Below are positions 45,679 through 57,072 of a DNA stretch of 64,000 nucleotides, one piece after another. The position numbers and the translations under genes are program-made. The DNA comes from Pseudorasbora parva (Eukaryota; Chordata; Actinopteri; Cypriniformes; Gobionidae). Numbering within the stretch: position 1 is the stretch's first letter; every line of letters begins with the position of its first letter. The stretch is from the NCBI RefSeq assembly GCF_024679245.1, contig NC_090179.1, positions 6,701,820 through 6,765,819 of the forward strand, written 5' to 3'. The notes beneath the pieces are model-generated. The model saw only the letters and a list, made by a program, of their open reading frames with translations, had not been told where the DNA came from and did not search any database.

Positions 45679-45696
45679 CCCGGGTTTCGGCACCAG
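45679..45696 (-). other. Primer-binding site
   Basis: TGGTGCCGAAACCCGGGA on the minus strand directly follows the LTR end (...GCTACA, then one C). TGG plus 15 bases complementary to a tRNA 3' end is the usual form. I did not assign the tRNA. Confidence 0.75.
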
Positions 45697-46073
45697 TGTA
45701 GCAAGTTCGATATAGTAAGGAAGGAAGAGGACACAGGGGTCGGCTGGACTGTTGATGCGTATCTTTATTTTCTCTTTCTCAATGTCAATAACACACTTCT
45801 TCGTGTGTTCTCAGTCAAACTCATAAGCAACAATAACTTCCGGTTCGCGGCACTTCCGGCTTCCGGGTAAACTCAGTCTCTGTGTTCTCGCACCAACAGT
45901 CCGACTCTCTCTCCCTGGTCTCCGGTTCCGCTGGTGTTTTATCCCGTCTCCGCGCTCATTACTGGAACAAGAGACAGGTGTTATTGATCTGCGTCCAACC
46001 CACTCACTTACCGCTCGTCCCGCGGCCCTCTCTCCCGCTGCAGACCTCGCTGAACCACGCCCCCCTTGCCACA
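45697..46073 (-). repeat. 5' LTR of the Gmr1-like element (377 bp)
   Basis: In element orientation it begins TGTGGCAAGGGGGGCGTGG and ends CTATATCGAACTTGCTACA (TG...CA). GGGATAAAAC may serve as TATA box. AATAAA lies within GAGAAAATAAAGATACG, about 20 nt before CAGTCC. The 88 bp from the start of TTGTTGCTTATGAG to CAGTCC (45833-45746) are repeated in inverted form at 41595-41682 and may correspond to the R region. Confidence 0.85.
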
Positions 46074-46224
46074 GTAGCGTTTAAAATTGCTCTGTGCATA
46101 ATGAGCTGGTGGGTTTATGGTGAGGTGTGTTACAGAACGGCCCTGCATCCCGATGTGCATCTATCATATATTTAGGATGAATAGTATGCACATGCGCATT
46201 GTGCAAGAAAGCCCCTACTATATT

Positions 46225-49094
46225 AGTCCAGGCAAAGTAACTCATTTTGGAGTTAACTCAATTTACTAATTGTAAAAGATTTTTTTTCAGCTTAGATCTT
46301 TTCTATGAGGTGTCCAGAACAACATACTGAAAGTCCTAAGAAATCCTAGTTGAGGAAATCTGTTCAATTCTCATCAATCCGAGATGTGTGCCAGTCAGGC
46401 CAGACAACAGTGGACCCCAATGGGGCTACCTTTTTTCCTTTATTCCTTTCAAAATGAAACTTTACACAATGAAAGTACACATGAAAAGTATTTTTTTTTT
46501 GTTTTACAAGTTTCTTTGAAAATGAATTTTACTATGCAAATGAGCTATACACTAATCGAATATGCCCAAAATACACCCAAATAGGCTTATTTTTTTCTTT
46601 AACTCCTACCACAACAAAACTTTACACAATGAAAGTCGACATGAAAAGTAAAACATTTTGTATTAGAAGTTTCTTTGAAAATTAATTTGAATATGCAAAT
46701 GAGCAATATATATCGAGTATGCACAAAATACTCTCTAATGGGCTTATTTTTTCCTTTACTCCTATCACAATCAAACCTCACACAGTCAAAGTATACATGC
46801 ATGAAAAGTAACATTTTTGTTTTCCAAGTTTCTTGGGAAAATCTATTTTAAATATGCAAATGAGCTCAACACTAGGCCTAATTGACTTATGGCCAAGAAG
46901 CCCTAAAGGTATAAGTAGAAAAAACAGGGCCCAAATATCTAACACATTCATGTCCATTTAGTAAGTTAACCTGTGCATAAACACGATACATTTGAAAAGC
47001 TTCTTGTCTTCTGGATTCTTAGATTTTTGTTGCTTGTGAAATTCACGAAGAATTGAGAGGGCTGTGTCTTGCAAAGTGACCACACTGATTTTCCAGGCCG
47101 GTCATTATTACACTATTATCTCCAAAGTGTTCCTTTATTTTAATTTCATCCACTTTGCAGAATATGGTTCACAACCTGTGTTTTACAAGTACTCTGTCAT
47201 CTTTACCATAAGGTCTTGAATAGTAATTTGTTCATCATCGTATTCTTCTTAAAAGTTTGCCACTTTGAGGAATGCTGTTGTTCTCTCATAATCTTCAGGT
47301 CTTCCGACTTTGAATCTTTTGGGTTTGTTGCCAGTGTTCACAGAAAATTGACTTGGAATATTCTTCATATTTCGAAAATGAGTGTTGCATATCTTGTGGT
47401 ACATTGCATCGGCTGCATGAAGGTCATGGACAGATGATATTCTCCCCAAAACTGTATCAGACCAATCATCGTTCCTTAAGTGGCAAACCTGGACAACCAT
47501 TGGCTGGAAGTCTCCTATTCTTACTGGGTAGATATCAATTTTCTCTCTCTTCTTATTTTTCTTATCTATTTCAGTTGGTTGTCCACAGAACAAGCAATGC
47601 TCTTGAAAATTAAAGTTCTGTTCTGAGTGGAGATTGTTTGATTTGTGGTTGTTGCAAAGATGGTTTTACATTATCATGTACAATATTTTCTGCTTTACAA
47701 TAGCTGCGGCAGCGGCTTCGACGTGTACTCGGTCTTCAGGAATTGTCACTCTTCCACGTTGAGCACTGGCACGGTTCACACTATTGCGGCCTTTTGCTCG
47801 TAGAACAACCGATGTGTTTTCATCACTGAATGGCTCATTACATATTTTACAATTCTCAATTTCCCCCTGAAAAAGGTATCAAAGTGTTGTCTAACAATGA
47901 AATTAGGCCCAATAGAATTTGAAGTCTGATGTGTGGCCTGCCTGGTCTGAAATACTTGCTAACTACAAAAAGAGAAGCAGTTTTGGTGTCTGGCAAAATT
48001 ATTTTAAAGAGCTGGAATGCTTGGAAAGTGTGTCTATCTGGTTTTTCATCTCTTCTGTGTGAGAGTGAATCATTTAGTTGGTAAGAATGACTCCTGCCTG
48101 TGATCTCATAATTTTACCAACAATCCCAATCTTTTGTAAATCTACCAGCCCAAAATGTTATCTCACCACATTACTAATGACTAAAATGGCTTTTCTGACT
48201 TTTTCTGATGTTATCTGTGGGGGATTTTCGTTAGGTAAGGCTTGTTTGCAAATAAAAAAAATAATTTAGAAAGATGGAGGCAAGACTGGGCAATCAATTC
48301 CTAAGGTCAATTTAAGTCTTTTATGGCAAGTGACTTCAAATGTATCATGTTTATGCACAGGTTAACTTACTATATGGACATGAATGTGTTAGATATTTGG
48401 GCCCTGTTTTTTCTACTTGTACCTTTAGGGCTTCTTGGCCATAAGTCAATTAGGCATAGTGTTGAGCTCATTTGCATATTTAAAATAGATTTTCCCAAGA
48501 AACTTGGAAAACAAAAATGTTACTTTTCATGCATGTATACTTTGACTGTGTGAGGTTTGATTGTGATAGGAGTAAAGGAAAAAATAAGCCCTTTAGGGAG
48601 TATTTTGGGCATACTCGATATATATTGCTCATTTGCATATTCAAATTAATTTTCAAAGAAACTTCTAATACAAAATGTTTTACTTTTCATGTCGACTTTC
48701 ATTGTGTAAAGTTTTGTTGTGGTAGGAGTAAAAGAAAAAAATAAGCCTATTTGGGTGTATTTTGGGCATATTCGATTAGTGTATAGCTCATTTGCATAGT
48801 AAAATTCATTTTCAAAGAAACTTGTAAAACAAAAAAAAAATACTTTTCATGTGTACTTTCATTGTGTAAAGTTTCATTTTGATAGGAGTAAAGGAATAAA
48901 GGTAGCCCCATTGGGGTCCACTGTTGTCTGGCCTTACTGGCACACATCTCGGATTGATGAGAATTGAACAGATTTCCTCAACTAGGATTTCTTAGGACTT
49001 TCAGTATGTTGTTCTGGACACCTCATAGAAAAGATCTAAGCTGAAAAAAATCTTTTACAATTAGTCTGTCGTAAAACGCTATTTTGCCTGGACT
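46225..49094. mobile_element. 2.87-kb element with about 765-bp inverted arms
   Basis: The outer ends AGTCCAGGCAAA and TTTGCCTGGACT are inverted. The arms run from 46225 to about 46996 and from about 48333 to 49094 and are very similar (one mismatch seen in the 140-bp stretch compared by eye). Each arm holds three degenerate tandem units of about 160 bp with AAACTTTACACAATGAAAGT and ATGCAAATGAGC. The middle (47000-48330) contains a broken minus-strand ORF. AT-rich flanks (ACTATATT / ATATAGGC) hide the target duplication. Superfamily not recognised. Confidence 0.85.
47249..47880 (-). pseudogene. Element-borne Cys/His protein of unknown family, broken
   Basis: Read on the minus strand from about 47880: NCKICNEPFSDENTS, then KGRNSVNRASAQRGRV. 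A stop near 47660 is followed by HCLFCGQPTEIDKKNKK and a 114-residue open frame (47593-47249) with VCHLRNDDW, HDLHAADAMYHKICNTHF and GRPEDYERTTAFLKV. The CxxC pairs and the AADAxYHxxC motif look like metal-binding modules. I recall similar text in uncharacterised, transposon-like proteins of many invertebrates and fish but cannot name a family. It sits between long inverted arms, so it probably belongs to the element rather than to a host gene. It shows stops and no catalytic domain. Confidence 0.5.
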
Positions 49095-50149
49095 ATATAG
49101 GCTATGTAATTTTACTATAGTTCATTCTTCATATGTAGCAACGGGCTGGCCCATATTTTGGTAGAATGGATGGTTAAGATCTAGAGCGCCCCCTGTAGTG
49201 AGTTTCTCTGGCACGCCACAGTTTTAGTCCAGAGCACATTCAGGGCTTGTCAGAGATATGTTTGGAGGTTTCATTAGGACAACAACTTCTCCTTGGTCTT
49301 TAAAAATGGCTGAATTATCAAATTTTGCACTCTTATGGAAAATGACACTATTGTGTAATTTTCATTTAAATCGGACTAATTTCAAATTGTTTGTCATAAA
49401 TATCATGAAAATGTTATGGGCTTCTAATCAAAATGACTTTATGTTACAAAACAGGGCGTTGATTTCATACACTCAGAGAGCACAGAGAGCGGGGACTATT
49501 ATCAGGTGCTGCAATATCAATATTCCTATAAAATCTTAGAAATTATTATGCAAATGTTGCAGATTATAATTATACAACCGTTATCACCATTAGCATACAT
49601 GTTTCCTCAAAAGCACATTAATATGCTAAATAATTAATTGTATTGAATGGGACTACACATTAATGGCCATTTTACACTTTGCATGAAGTAAAAAGATATA
49701 TCAGTTCATTCCGTTATATCTTTTATTACAAGTTGAGAATCATCTTTATACAAAGTTTGGTTAAAAATCCTGAAACCTATAACTGATTGAATGGGGAAAT
49801 AAAATCCCATTGTTTTTGACTATCATTGTGTTATATGAACTGATTTTACGGTAGGCTTCAGTGATATTAAACTTCACTGTATGGAAAAATGTGTACTATT
49901 TTCCATCTGCAGCAAGAAAGACAAAATTATAACCTAAAGAATGCCAGTCATTCATTAATATAGCATTTATACAGCAGTCACCAATAGCTTAATGAATATA
50001 TGCTAAAATATTATTTTCTAAAAAGTGTTTTTCCCCATTTTGTTTCTTATTTATTAAACAATGTGATGACATGGAAAAGTACCAAATTCAAAAAACCTTT
50101 TCCCCCATCGTGGGTCTCGGTCTCAGTGGGACGTTTTGCGGATCATCGT
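49095..50149. other. No feature recognised
   Basis: AT-rich upstream region of sbds. The ORF at 49258-49539 (93 aa) has no recognisable domain. Confidence 0.4.
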
Positions 50150-50432
<283 letters not shown>

Positions 50433-50838
50433 TGAGTGTATTATGAAATGCTTATTATATGGTTATTTATGTTTATTCTGTTATTATAGCTGTTGTAACA
50501 GAGTTAAATGACTGATATATCACTGTTGGAATGATTTTATTGCGTACCTTTGCTTGGTTCTTGTTGAAACTGGAAATAGTTTCTTATAGTGTGCACCAGT
50601 TTCACGTGCGTGTTGTAGTGCGTATGCAGCGGGCGCGCTCACATATGATGACGCATTTGCAGTGCGCAGCTGTCAGCATTTATTATTTTATCATTTAACA
50701 CTTTACAATAGGATTTTATTAGATAACTATTAATAATGAACAATAGTTCTGCATCGTTTATTAATCTCAATCTTAATTCTAATCATAAATTCGACATGTA
50801 CTAATAGCCTACATTATTAAAATCAAATGTTGTATTTG

Positions 50839-51463
50839 TTAAAGGGATAACGTTAGTTCACCCAGAAATGAAAATGTGATGTTTATCTCCTTACCCTCAG
50901 GCCATCCAAGCTGTAGGTGTCTTTGTTTCTTCAGTAGAACACAAATTAAGATTTTTAACTCCAGCCGTTGCTCTTATAATGCATGTCAATGGGGTGTATT
51001 AATATGAGAGTAAAAACACAGACATACACATCCATATGGCTCGTGGCAACACATTGATGTATTAAGACACAAAACAATTGGTTTCTGTGAGAAACCGATC
51101 AGTGACTGTTATTTATTTATTTTTACCTCATATCAGACGAATCTCATCTAGTCCCAATGCCATTACTTTCGCCGGAGAAGGTATAAAACTTGACGCGATC
51201 ATCTATATATTCGTCTGTATATGAGGTAAAAAAATAACAAATACTGTTTGGTTTCTCACAGAAACCGATCGGTTCGTGTCTTAAGACATCAATGTGTCGT
51301 CAGGAGCAGCAGGGTTTTTGTGCATGTGCTCTAAGCACATTTTTGTTTGTTTGTTTGTTTTGCTCTTATAGACTTGTTACCTATTCCCTACATCTTGGAT
51401 TCCCTGGGGGTCGGTCAGCAGTTAAACATGAAAATTAAATTTTTGGGTGAACTAACCCTTTAA
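50839..51463. mobile_element. TTAA repeat in sbds intron 1
   Basis: TTAAAGGGATAACGTTAGTT ... GTGAACTAACCCTTTAA: TTAA at 50839-50842 and 51460-51463, TTCACCC/GGGTGAA subtermini. It is interrupted at about 51055-51290 by a folded-back insert whose arms ACATTGATGTATTAAGACAC and GTGTCTTAAGACATCAATGT are inverted and whose core (CGCCGGAGAAGG) recurs at 29450. Confidence 0.75.
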
Positions 51464-52208
51464 ACGCACTAAATTTAAACAATGTATTCTTCAATTTATT
51501 TTTTCTATATAGATGTATATATTAAGTTGCTCAGTTGATAACCAAAAAAATAACACATATTTAAAACTTTAAACAAGAACTTTGTTTTCCCCATGGAGAG
51601 ACGAGTGCCATCCATTATTTTGCCTGTTTTATCTAAATGTGAGGTAAGGTGTAGTTTTCCTTGCGTTACCCTGGGCAAAAAGCCATGCGTTGACTGTGAG
51701 TAGACTCACAACTCACAGATTTATGTTTTCTTGTTGGGTCTGAAAAAGATCTTAAAATGTCTTAATTTGACCATCTACAATTTAAGGCCTGACAAATGTC
51801 TGGAGCATAAATTGGTCTTAAATTTCCTGGATTATTACGCAGAAATGAGAGAATAGTTCCTAGCCATATCAGTCTGGAAAATTGCAACTTTTCATTTTCT
51901 GTCGGTCTTGGTACACAACGTAACTATACACAGCATGTAAATAGGAAAATGTTGGTGTTATTTTGTCACTTATTGAGCAGTAGGCTAGATGGAGCCGTTT
52001 ACCTCCAGTCTTTGTGCTAAGCTAGGCTAGCGGTTGGAGTGTCAGACAGAGTTATGGCACGCACGGAGATGAGAACGGTGTGTATGGACTTGTCTAACTC
52101 TGGGGGATACGGTGAATAAGATAAAGTCCCAAAAAGTCAGCCTGTTCCTTTAAGTGACATTAATGTAATGTGCACAAATCAACTGAACTGCATTTATTTT
52201 TTTAACAG
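51464..52208. other. sbds: Rest of sbds intron 1
   Basis: No repeat ends or coding sequence recognised. Polypyrimidine tract and acceptor at 52190-52208. Confidence 0.5.
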
Positions 52209-52338
52209 GGAGAAGGATCTTGATGAAGTCCTGCAGACAAACACAGTGTTTGTAAATGTGTCTAAGGGACAAGTGGCGAAGAAAGATGACCTGTCAAACG
52301 CTTTTGGCACAGAGGACTTGACAGAAATATGTAAACAG
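52209..52338 (+). CDS. sbds: sbds exon 2
   Basis: 130 nt after a TTTAACAG acceptor. Encodes [20 protein letters not shown] to [11 protein letters not shown], the rest of the FYSH domain. It ends in phase 0 at GTGAAT (52339). Exons 1 and 2 together give 86 codons, as in human SBDS. Intron 1 is 1777 bp and contains a TTAA repeat. Confidence 0.98.
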
Positions 52339-52396
52339 GTGAATTTGCAGGCTCTGATCTGATCTGACCTGACTTTGGGTTTTATTTTTATGACAG

Positions 52397-54715
52397 TAAT
52401 AATAATAATAATAATAATAATAATAGATTTTATTTATAATGCACTTTTCATTCCGAAGAATCTCAAAGTGCAACAAGGGGGGGGGGGGGGGGGGGGATAA
52501 CAACAAAAAATGAATAACAAGTAAAAATATAGAATACTACAAACAATCAACCAACACAGAAAACAGAACAGAAACAGAGCTGATGGTGAACAGAAACAGA
52601 GCTGATGGTGAACAGAAACAGAGCTGATGGTGAACAGAAACAGAGCTGATGGTGAACAGAAACAGAGCTGATGGTGAACAGAAACAGAGCTGATGGTGGA
52701 CAGAAACAGAGCTGATGGTGAACAGAAACAGAGCTGATGGTGAACAGAAACAGAGCCTGATGGTGAACAGAAACAGAGCTGATGGTGAACAGAAACAGAG
52801 CTGATGGTGAACAGAAACAGAGCTGATGGTGAACAGAAACAGAGCTGATGGTGGACAGAAAACAGAGCTGATGGCGAACAGAAAACAGAGCTGATGGTGA
52901 ACAGAAACAGAGCTGATGGTGAACAGAAACAGAGCTGATGGTGAACAGAAACAGAGCTGATGGTGGACAGAAACAGAGCTGATGGTGAACAGAAACAGAG
53001 CTGATGGTGAACAGAAACAGAGCCTGATGGTGAACAGAAACAGAGCTGATGGTGAACAGAAACAGAGCTGATGGTGAACAGAAACAGAGCTGATGGTGAA
53101 CAGAAACAGAGCTGATGGTGAACAGAAACAGAGCTGATGGTGAACAGAAACAGAGCTGATGGTGAACAGAAACAGAGCTGATGGTGAACAGAAACAGAGC
53201 TGATGGTGAACAGAAACAGAGCTGATGGTGAACAGAAACAGAGCTGATGGTGAATAGAAACAGAGCTGATGGTGAACAGAAACAGAGCCTGATGGTGAAC
53301 AGAAACAGAGCTGATGGTGAACAGAAACAGAGCTGATGGTGAACAGAAACAGAGCTGATGGTGAACAGAAACAGAGCTGATGGTGAATAGAAACAGAGCT
53401 GATGGTGAACAGAAACAGAGCTGATGGTGAACAGAAACAGAGCTGATGGTGAACAGAAACAGAGCTGATGGTGGACAGAAAACAGAGCTGATGGTGAACA
53501 GAAACAGAGCTGATGGTGAACAGAAACAGAGCTGATGGTGAACAGAAACAGAGCTGATGGTGAACAGAAACAGAGCCTGATGGTGAACAGAAACAGAGCT
53601 GATGGTGAACAGAAACAGAGCTGATGGTGAACAGAAACAGAGCTGATGGTGAACAGAAACAGAGCTGATGGTGAACAGAAACAGAGCTGATGGTGAATAG
53701 AAACAGAGCTGATGGTGAACAGAAACAGAGCTGATGGTGGACAGAAAACAGAGCTGATGGTGAACAGAAACAGAGCTGATGGTGAACAGAAACAGAGCTG
53801 ATGGTGAACAGAAACAGAGCTGATGGTGAACAGAAACAGAGCCTGATGGTGAACAGAAACAGAGCTGATGGTGAACAGAAACAGAGCTGATGGTGAACAG
53901 AAACAGAGCTGATGGTGAACAGAAACAGAGCTGATGGTGAACAGAAACAGAGCTGATGGTGAACAGAAACAGAGCTGATGGTGAATAGAAACAGAGCTGA
54001 TGGTGAACAGAAACAGAGCTGATGGTGGACAGAAAACAGCTGATGGTGGAAGTCTCTGTTAGCTCCGCAGCACACTGTGGTCCACTCCATGTTTCAGATT
54101 TCTCCCAGCGGCAGTGTCCCGATGACATCGCCGAGGTACGACAGCTGAAGACCAGATGATGGGTCTTCATGATGATTCAAACGATGGGGATCGCTGCAGC
54201 ACCATGCAGGAGGCAGAACATTCCTCCGGGCACTTCTGTGGACACACCGGGGCCGGCGCAGATGTCCAAGCCGCTCCACGGTCGCAATGCAGGACGGAAC
54301 AGCGGCGCAGCCGAGAAGCAGAACATCCCAACATCATGCCGGACGCCGACGACGAGAGCCCGGATGACGCTAGCCCGGTGCAAACTTCAGCCACCATGCA
54401 GCTTAAGCCCAAGGGAGACCACCAGTGAGCACCCGCGGCGAGAAACATCAAATGTCCTCCAAACCAGAAACCAACCGCAGCAATTCAAACGTAAACATTA
54501 GAGAAGCGGTTGAAAACGGCGAAACGACGAACAACGTCCTCTCAGTGGCTGCCAGCAATCAGCAACAGTCCCAATTGTAGCTCTGACTGTTAGACTAGTT
54601 ACAAACATAAGGACATAAAATAAAATGTAAATCTAATAGTACATTAACATGATTTGTTGTGGGTGGAGAAGCGGCGAACAGACAACGCCAGCGTCCTCTC
54701 CCCCACGTAGCCAGG
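52397..54715 (+). repeat. (TAA)n-headed dispersed repeat in sbds intron 2, with internal minisatellite
   Basis: Head: (TAA)n at about 52397, GATTTTATTTATAATGCACT, a G-run of 21 at about 52476-52496. Tail: 54060-54715, with a GC-rich part (GCCGGACGCCGACGACGAGA) and end similar to 19743-20110. The same repeat at 17796-20130 lacks the minisatellite. Short ORFs in the tail (54156-54501) overlap in several frames and match no known protein. Confidence 0.75.
52565..54049. repeat. 22-bp minisatellite, about 67 units
   Basis: Unit GAGCTGATGGTGAACAGAAA+CA (22 bp). Variants are GAGCCTGATGG (extra C), GTGGACAGAAAAC and GAATAG. The extra-C variant recurs at 52753, 53020, 53285, 53573 and 53839, that is every 265-288 bp, showing a higher-order repeat of about 12-13 units. 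On the minus strand 22 nt has no stop in two frames, which creates ORFs of 578 and 517 codons (a 22-residue repeat) that are by-products. Confidence 0.97.
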
Positions 54716-54801
54716 AACCCCCAGTGTATTCATTTGACATTTTTTATATAAATCCTTAAATGTTTCTGCATGAATGGATTTTTGTTGTTTTTTATTTCCA
54801 G

Positions 54802-55002
54802 ATTTTAGCTAAAGGAGAACTACAGGTGTCAGACAGGGAACGACACAGCCAACTGGAACAGATGTTTCGTGATATTGCAACTATTGTGGCAGAAAAATGT
54901 GTGAATCCTGAGACCAAACGTCCCTACACAGTAAGCCTTATAGAGAGAGCGATGAAGGACATTCACTTCTCTGTCAAGGCAAACAAAAGCACTAAACAGC
55001 AG
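54802..55002 (+). CDS. sbds: sbds exon 3
   Basis: 201 nt (67 codons), phase 0 to phase 0, acceptor TTATTTCCAG and donor GTCAGT. Encodes [20 protein letters not shown], then [20 protein letters not shown], to NKSTKQQ: the end of domain I and the helical domain II. The preceding intron (2463 bp) is about 60 percent minisatellite. Confidence 0.98.
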
Positions 55003-55041
55003 GTCAGTAGACTTTGATCATGTGACGCTCTGTAAAATACC

Positions 55042-57040
55042 AGGGCCCGTATTTATCAAACATCTTAGAATTACTCACAAGAACACTGCTAAGAATTGAC
55101 TTAAGAGTAACAAAATTCCTGGCTCAAAGCTGCGCTTAAAAGTTAGTTATCAAGCCTCCCAATCATACTTTAAGTAAAGTGTAAGGGTGCGTTCACACTT
55201 GTAGTTCGGTTCGTTTGGTTAGTTTGGTCCGGACCAAAAAACAAAAACAAACATAATAGTCCTGGTCCGCTTAGCGTTCACACGGGCATTTTTAAGAGCG
55301 AACCTAAAGTTACCGAACCAAAGGCACAGGGAGACGGTCACAACCTGATTGGTCGGCTTATATGACGTAGGAGCTCGTTTACCGAACATGCAAAACAATG
55401 CTGTGTGCGGATTACACGCGATCATTTTATGCGTGTACATATGGCATTATTTTTTACCAGAGAACTCATGAAGAGCTCATGAAATGTTCACAACATTCAA
55501 AACAACGCTGTGTGCTGGATTAAACGCGATCATTTTATGCGTGTAACACATATGGCATTATTTTTTACCAGAGAACTCATGAAGAGCTCATGAAATGTTC
55601 AAAACACTGCTGTGTGCCGGATTACACGCGGTCATTTTATGCGTGTACATGTGGCATTATTTTTACCCACTGAGAACTCATGAAGAGCTCATAAAATGTT
55701 CAAAACATTCAAAACAGCAGCAGGATTTCCTCCGTTGTGCAGAAAAGAGACGGCCGTTCTGTCGTCTGTACCTGCTAATAATGGGCACCACGGGTCCTTT
55801 GATGAGAATATCCAGGTATGCTTTTTGTGTGTTTTTTCTAGCATTTTCGAAACATGCTCGTCAGACCAAATATTGATGAGGCTCTTCCTCGTTGCTCTAC
55901 GTTTGCCCTCTAACGTTAAAGTTACTCATTTTGGATAACGTACACCGATCTTTCCGCGTCGTCAAATCAGCTGCATTATGCGTGGCATCTTGTGACATTA
56001 TACGTCCGGTTTTTGGTCCGTTTACATGTCTTTGGTCCGTGTTGCGTTCATATATCAATCGAACCGCACCAGAGTTCGTTTGGAAGCGGACCGAGACCCA
56101 TCTTTTTAGCGGTCTCGGTCCGCTTGTTTGGTGCGCACCAGGGTTCGGATGGCAGCGTTTACATATGTTCAAATGAACCGCACTAACCGAGCAACCGCAC
56201 CAGGGTTCGTTTTAATCGAACCAAACATGACAAGTGTGAACGCACCCTAAGTCTAAATCTTAAGTGTCAGTCTTAGAGTTGATTTACGACACTTTGCTGT
56301 GCCACAAACTGGATTTTGGATGATTTCATAGGCATGAACTAATCATTGAATAGATGTCCTTATTTAAGAATATTCTCCGATAAATTCACATTGAATGGTG
56401 AAGTTCCTAAGAGGAGGTTACATCCAACACACTTTTGACAATAAAGAGTTTTCAATAGAATACATTATAATATACACATTTGAAATGAAAGATAAACATT
56501 TTTTCATCCATGTCTTAATTACAATTATTACACTGGTGTGCTGATAACTGACCCGCGTATATATAGCCTAGATTTTTTTAATATAATCAGCCACCATGGA
56601 TTCCAAAAGAAAACCGAACTGGCAGGAGGAAGAAGCGATCGCTACTGCTTGCTGAATTAGCCGAACAGCGGTGTTTATATATTTATTATAAAACCCAACA
56701 CTAACCAGCGCTGAAAAAGATGATGCCTGCTCTGTCCAAACGATACCGTTTGATTAACTGCTTGTCGTCAAACATTTCGAACACATTCTCCCTCTCTTGA
56801 AAGATTTGCCCACGTCTCTGTCTCCTCAGCGCCATCTCAAGCCCCTACTGGCAACTCCTAACCACTTGAGAGACCTCTTGAGCTGTCTCAAATAACTGGG
56901 AGAGTAAGAGTGATTCTTAGCTTTAAGAAATTTGATAACTTGCTTTTATACTTAAGTTTGAAAGTAGTAGTAAATTTCATAAATTCTCAGCACTTAAGAC
57001 TAAAATAGCACTTTGAGAAGCTTGATAAATACAGGCCCAT
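55042..57040. mobile_element. Repeat with GGGCC-TGTATTTATCAA ends in sbds intron 3
   Basis: Left GGGCCCGTATTTATCAAACA and right TTGATAAATACAGGCCC are inverted. Subterminal TTAAGAGTAA-type text is also inverted. It holds the TAA-flanked element at 55195-56247. No coding region recognised. Confidence 0.7.
55195..56247. mobile_element. PIF/Harbinger-like MITE, TAA target (1053 bp)
   Basis: GGGTGCGTTCACACTTGTAG ... CAAGTGTGAACGCACCC, with TAA on both sides (55192-55194 and 56248-56250). A 3-bp TWA duplication is known for PIF/Harbinger. It contains two or three near copies of a CAAAACACTGCTGTGTGCGG and GAAGAGCTCATGAAATGTTC segment in tandem. No transposase. Confidence 0.8.
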
Positions 57041-57072
57041 GTTAATAACACAATCACTGAAGAGGTCACTAA

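Larger units (their letters stand above)
41595..46073 (-). mobile_element. Gmr1-like Ty3/gypsy retrotransposon, 3' end replaced by inverted LTR piece
   Basis: Minus-strand order is 5' LTR (45697-46073), primer-binding site (about 45679-45696), gag, CCHC, protease, integrase, reverse transcriptase, RNase H start. Integrase upstream of RT is the Gmr1 hallmark and differs from ordinary gypsy. The RNase H domain is cut and followed directly by an 88-bp inverted copy of the LTR (41595-41682). No 3' LTR or polypurine tract is present. Left flank is Tc1 sequence and right flank is not, so no target duplication can be assigned. Confidence 0.92.

Noticed and set aside
42577..45870. Several plus-strand ORFs of 60-210 codons opposite gag and pol
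   Set aside because: They are antisense shadows of GC-rich coding sequence of the gypsy element, with no domain.
52434..54170. ORFs of 578 and 517 codons on the minus strand
   Set aside because: They are translations of the 22-bp minisatellite. A 22-nt unit without stops gives a 22-residue repeat in any open frame. They are antisense to an sbds intron, with no domain.
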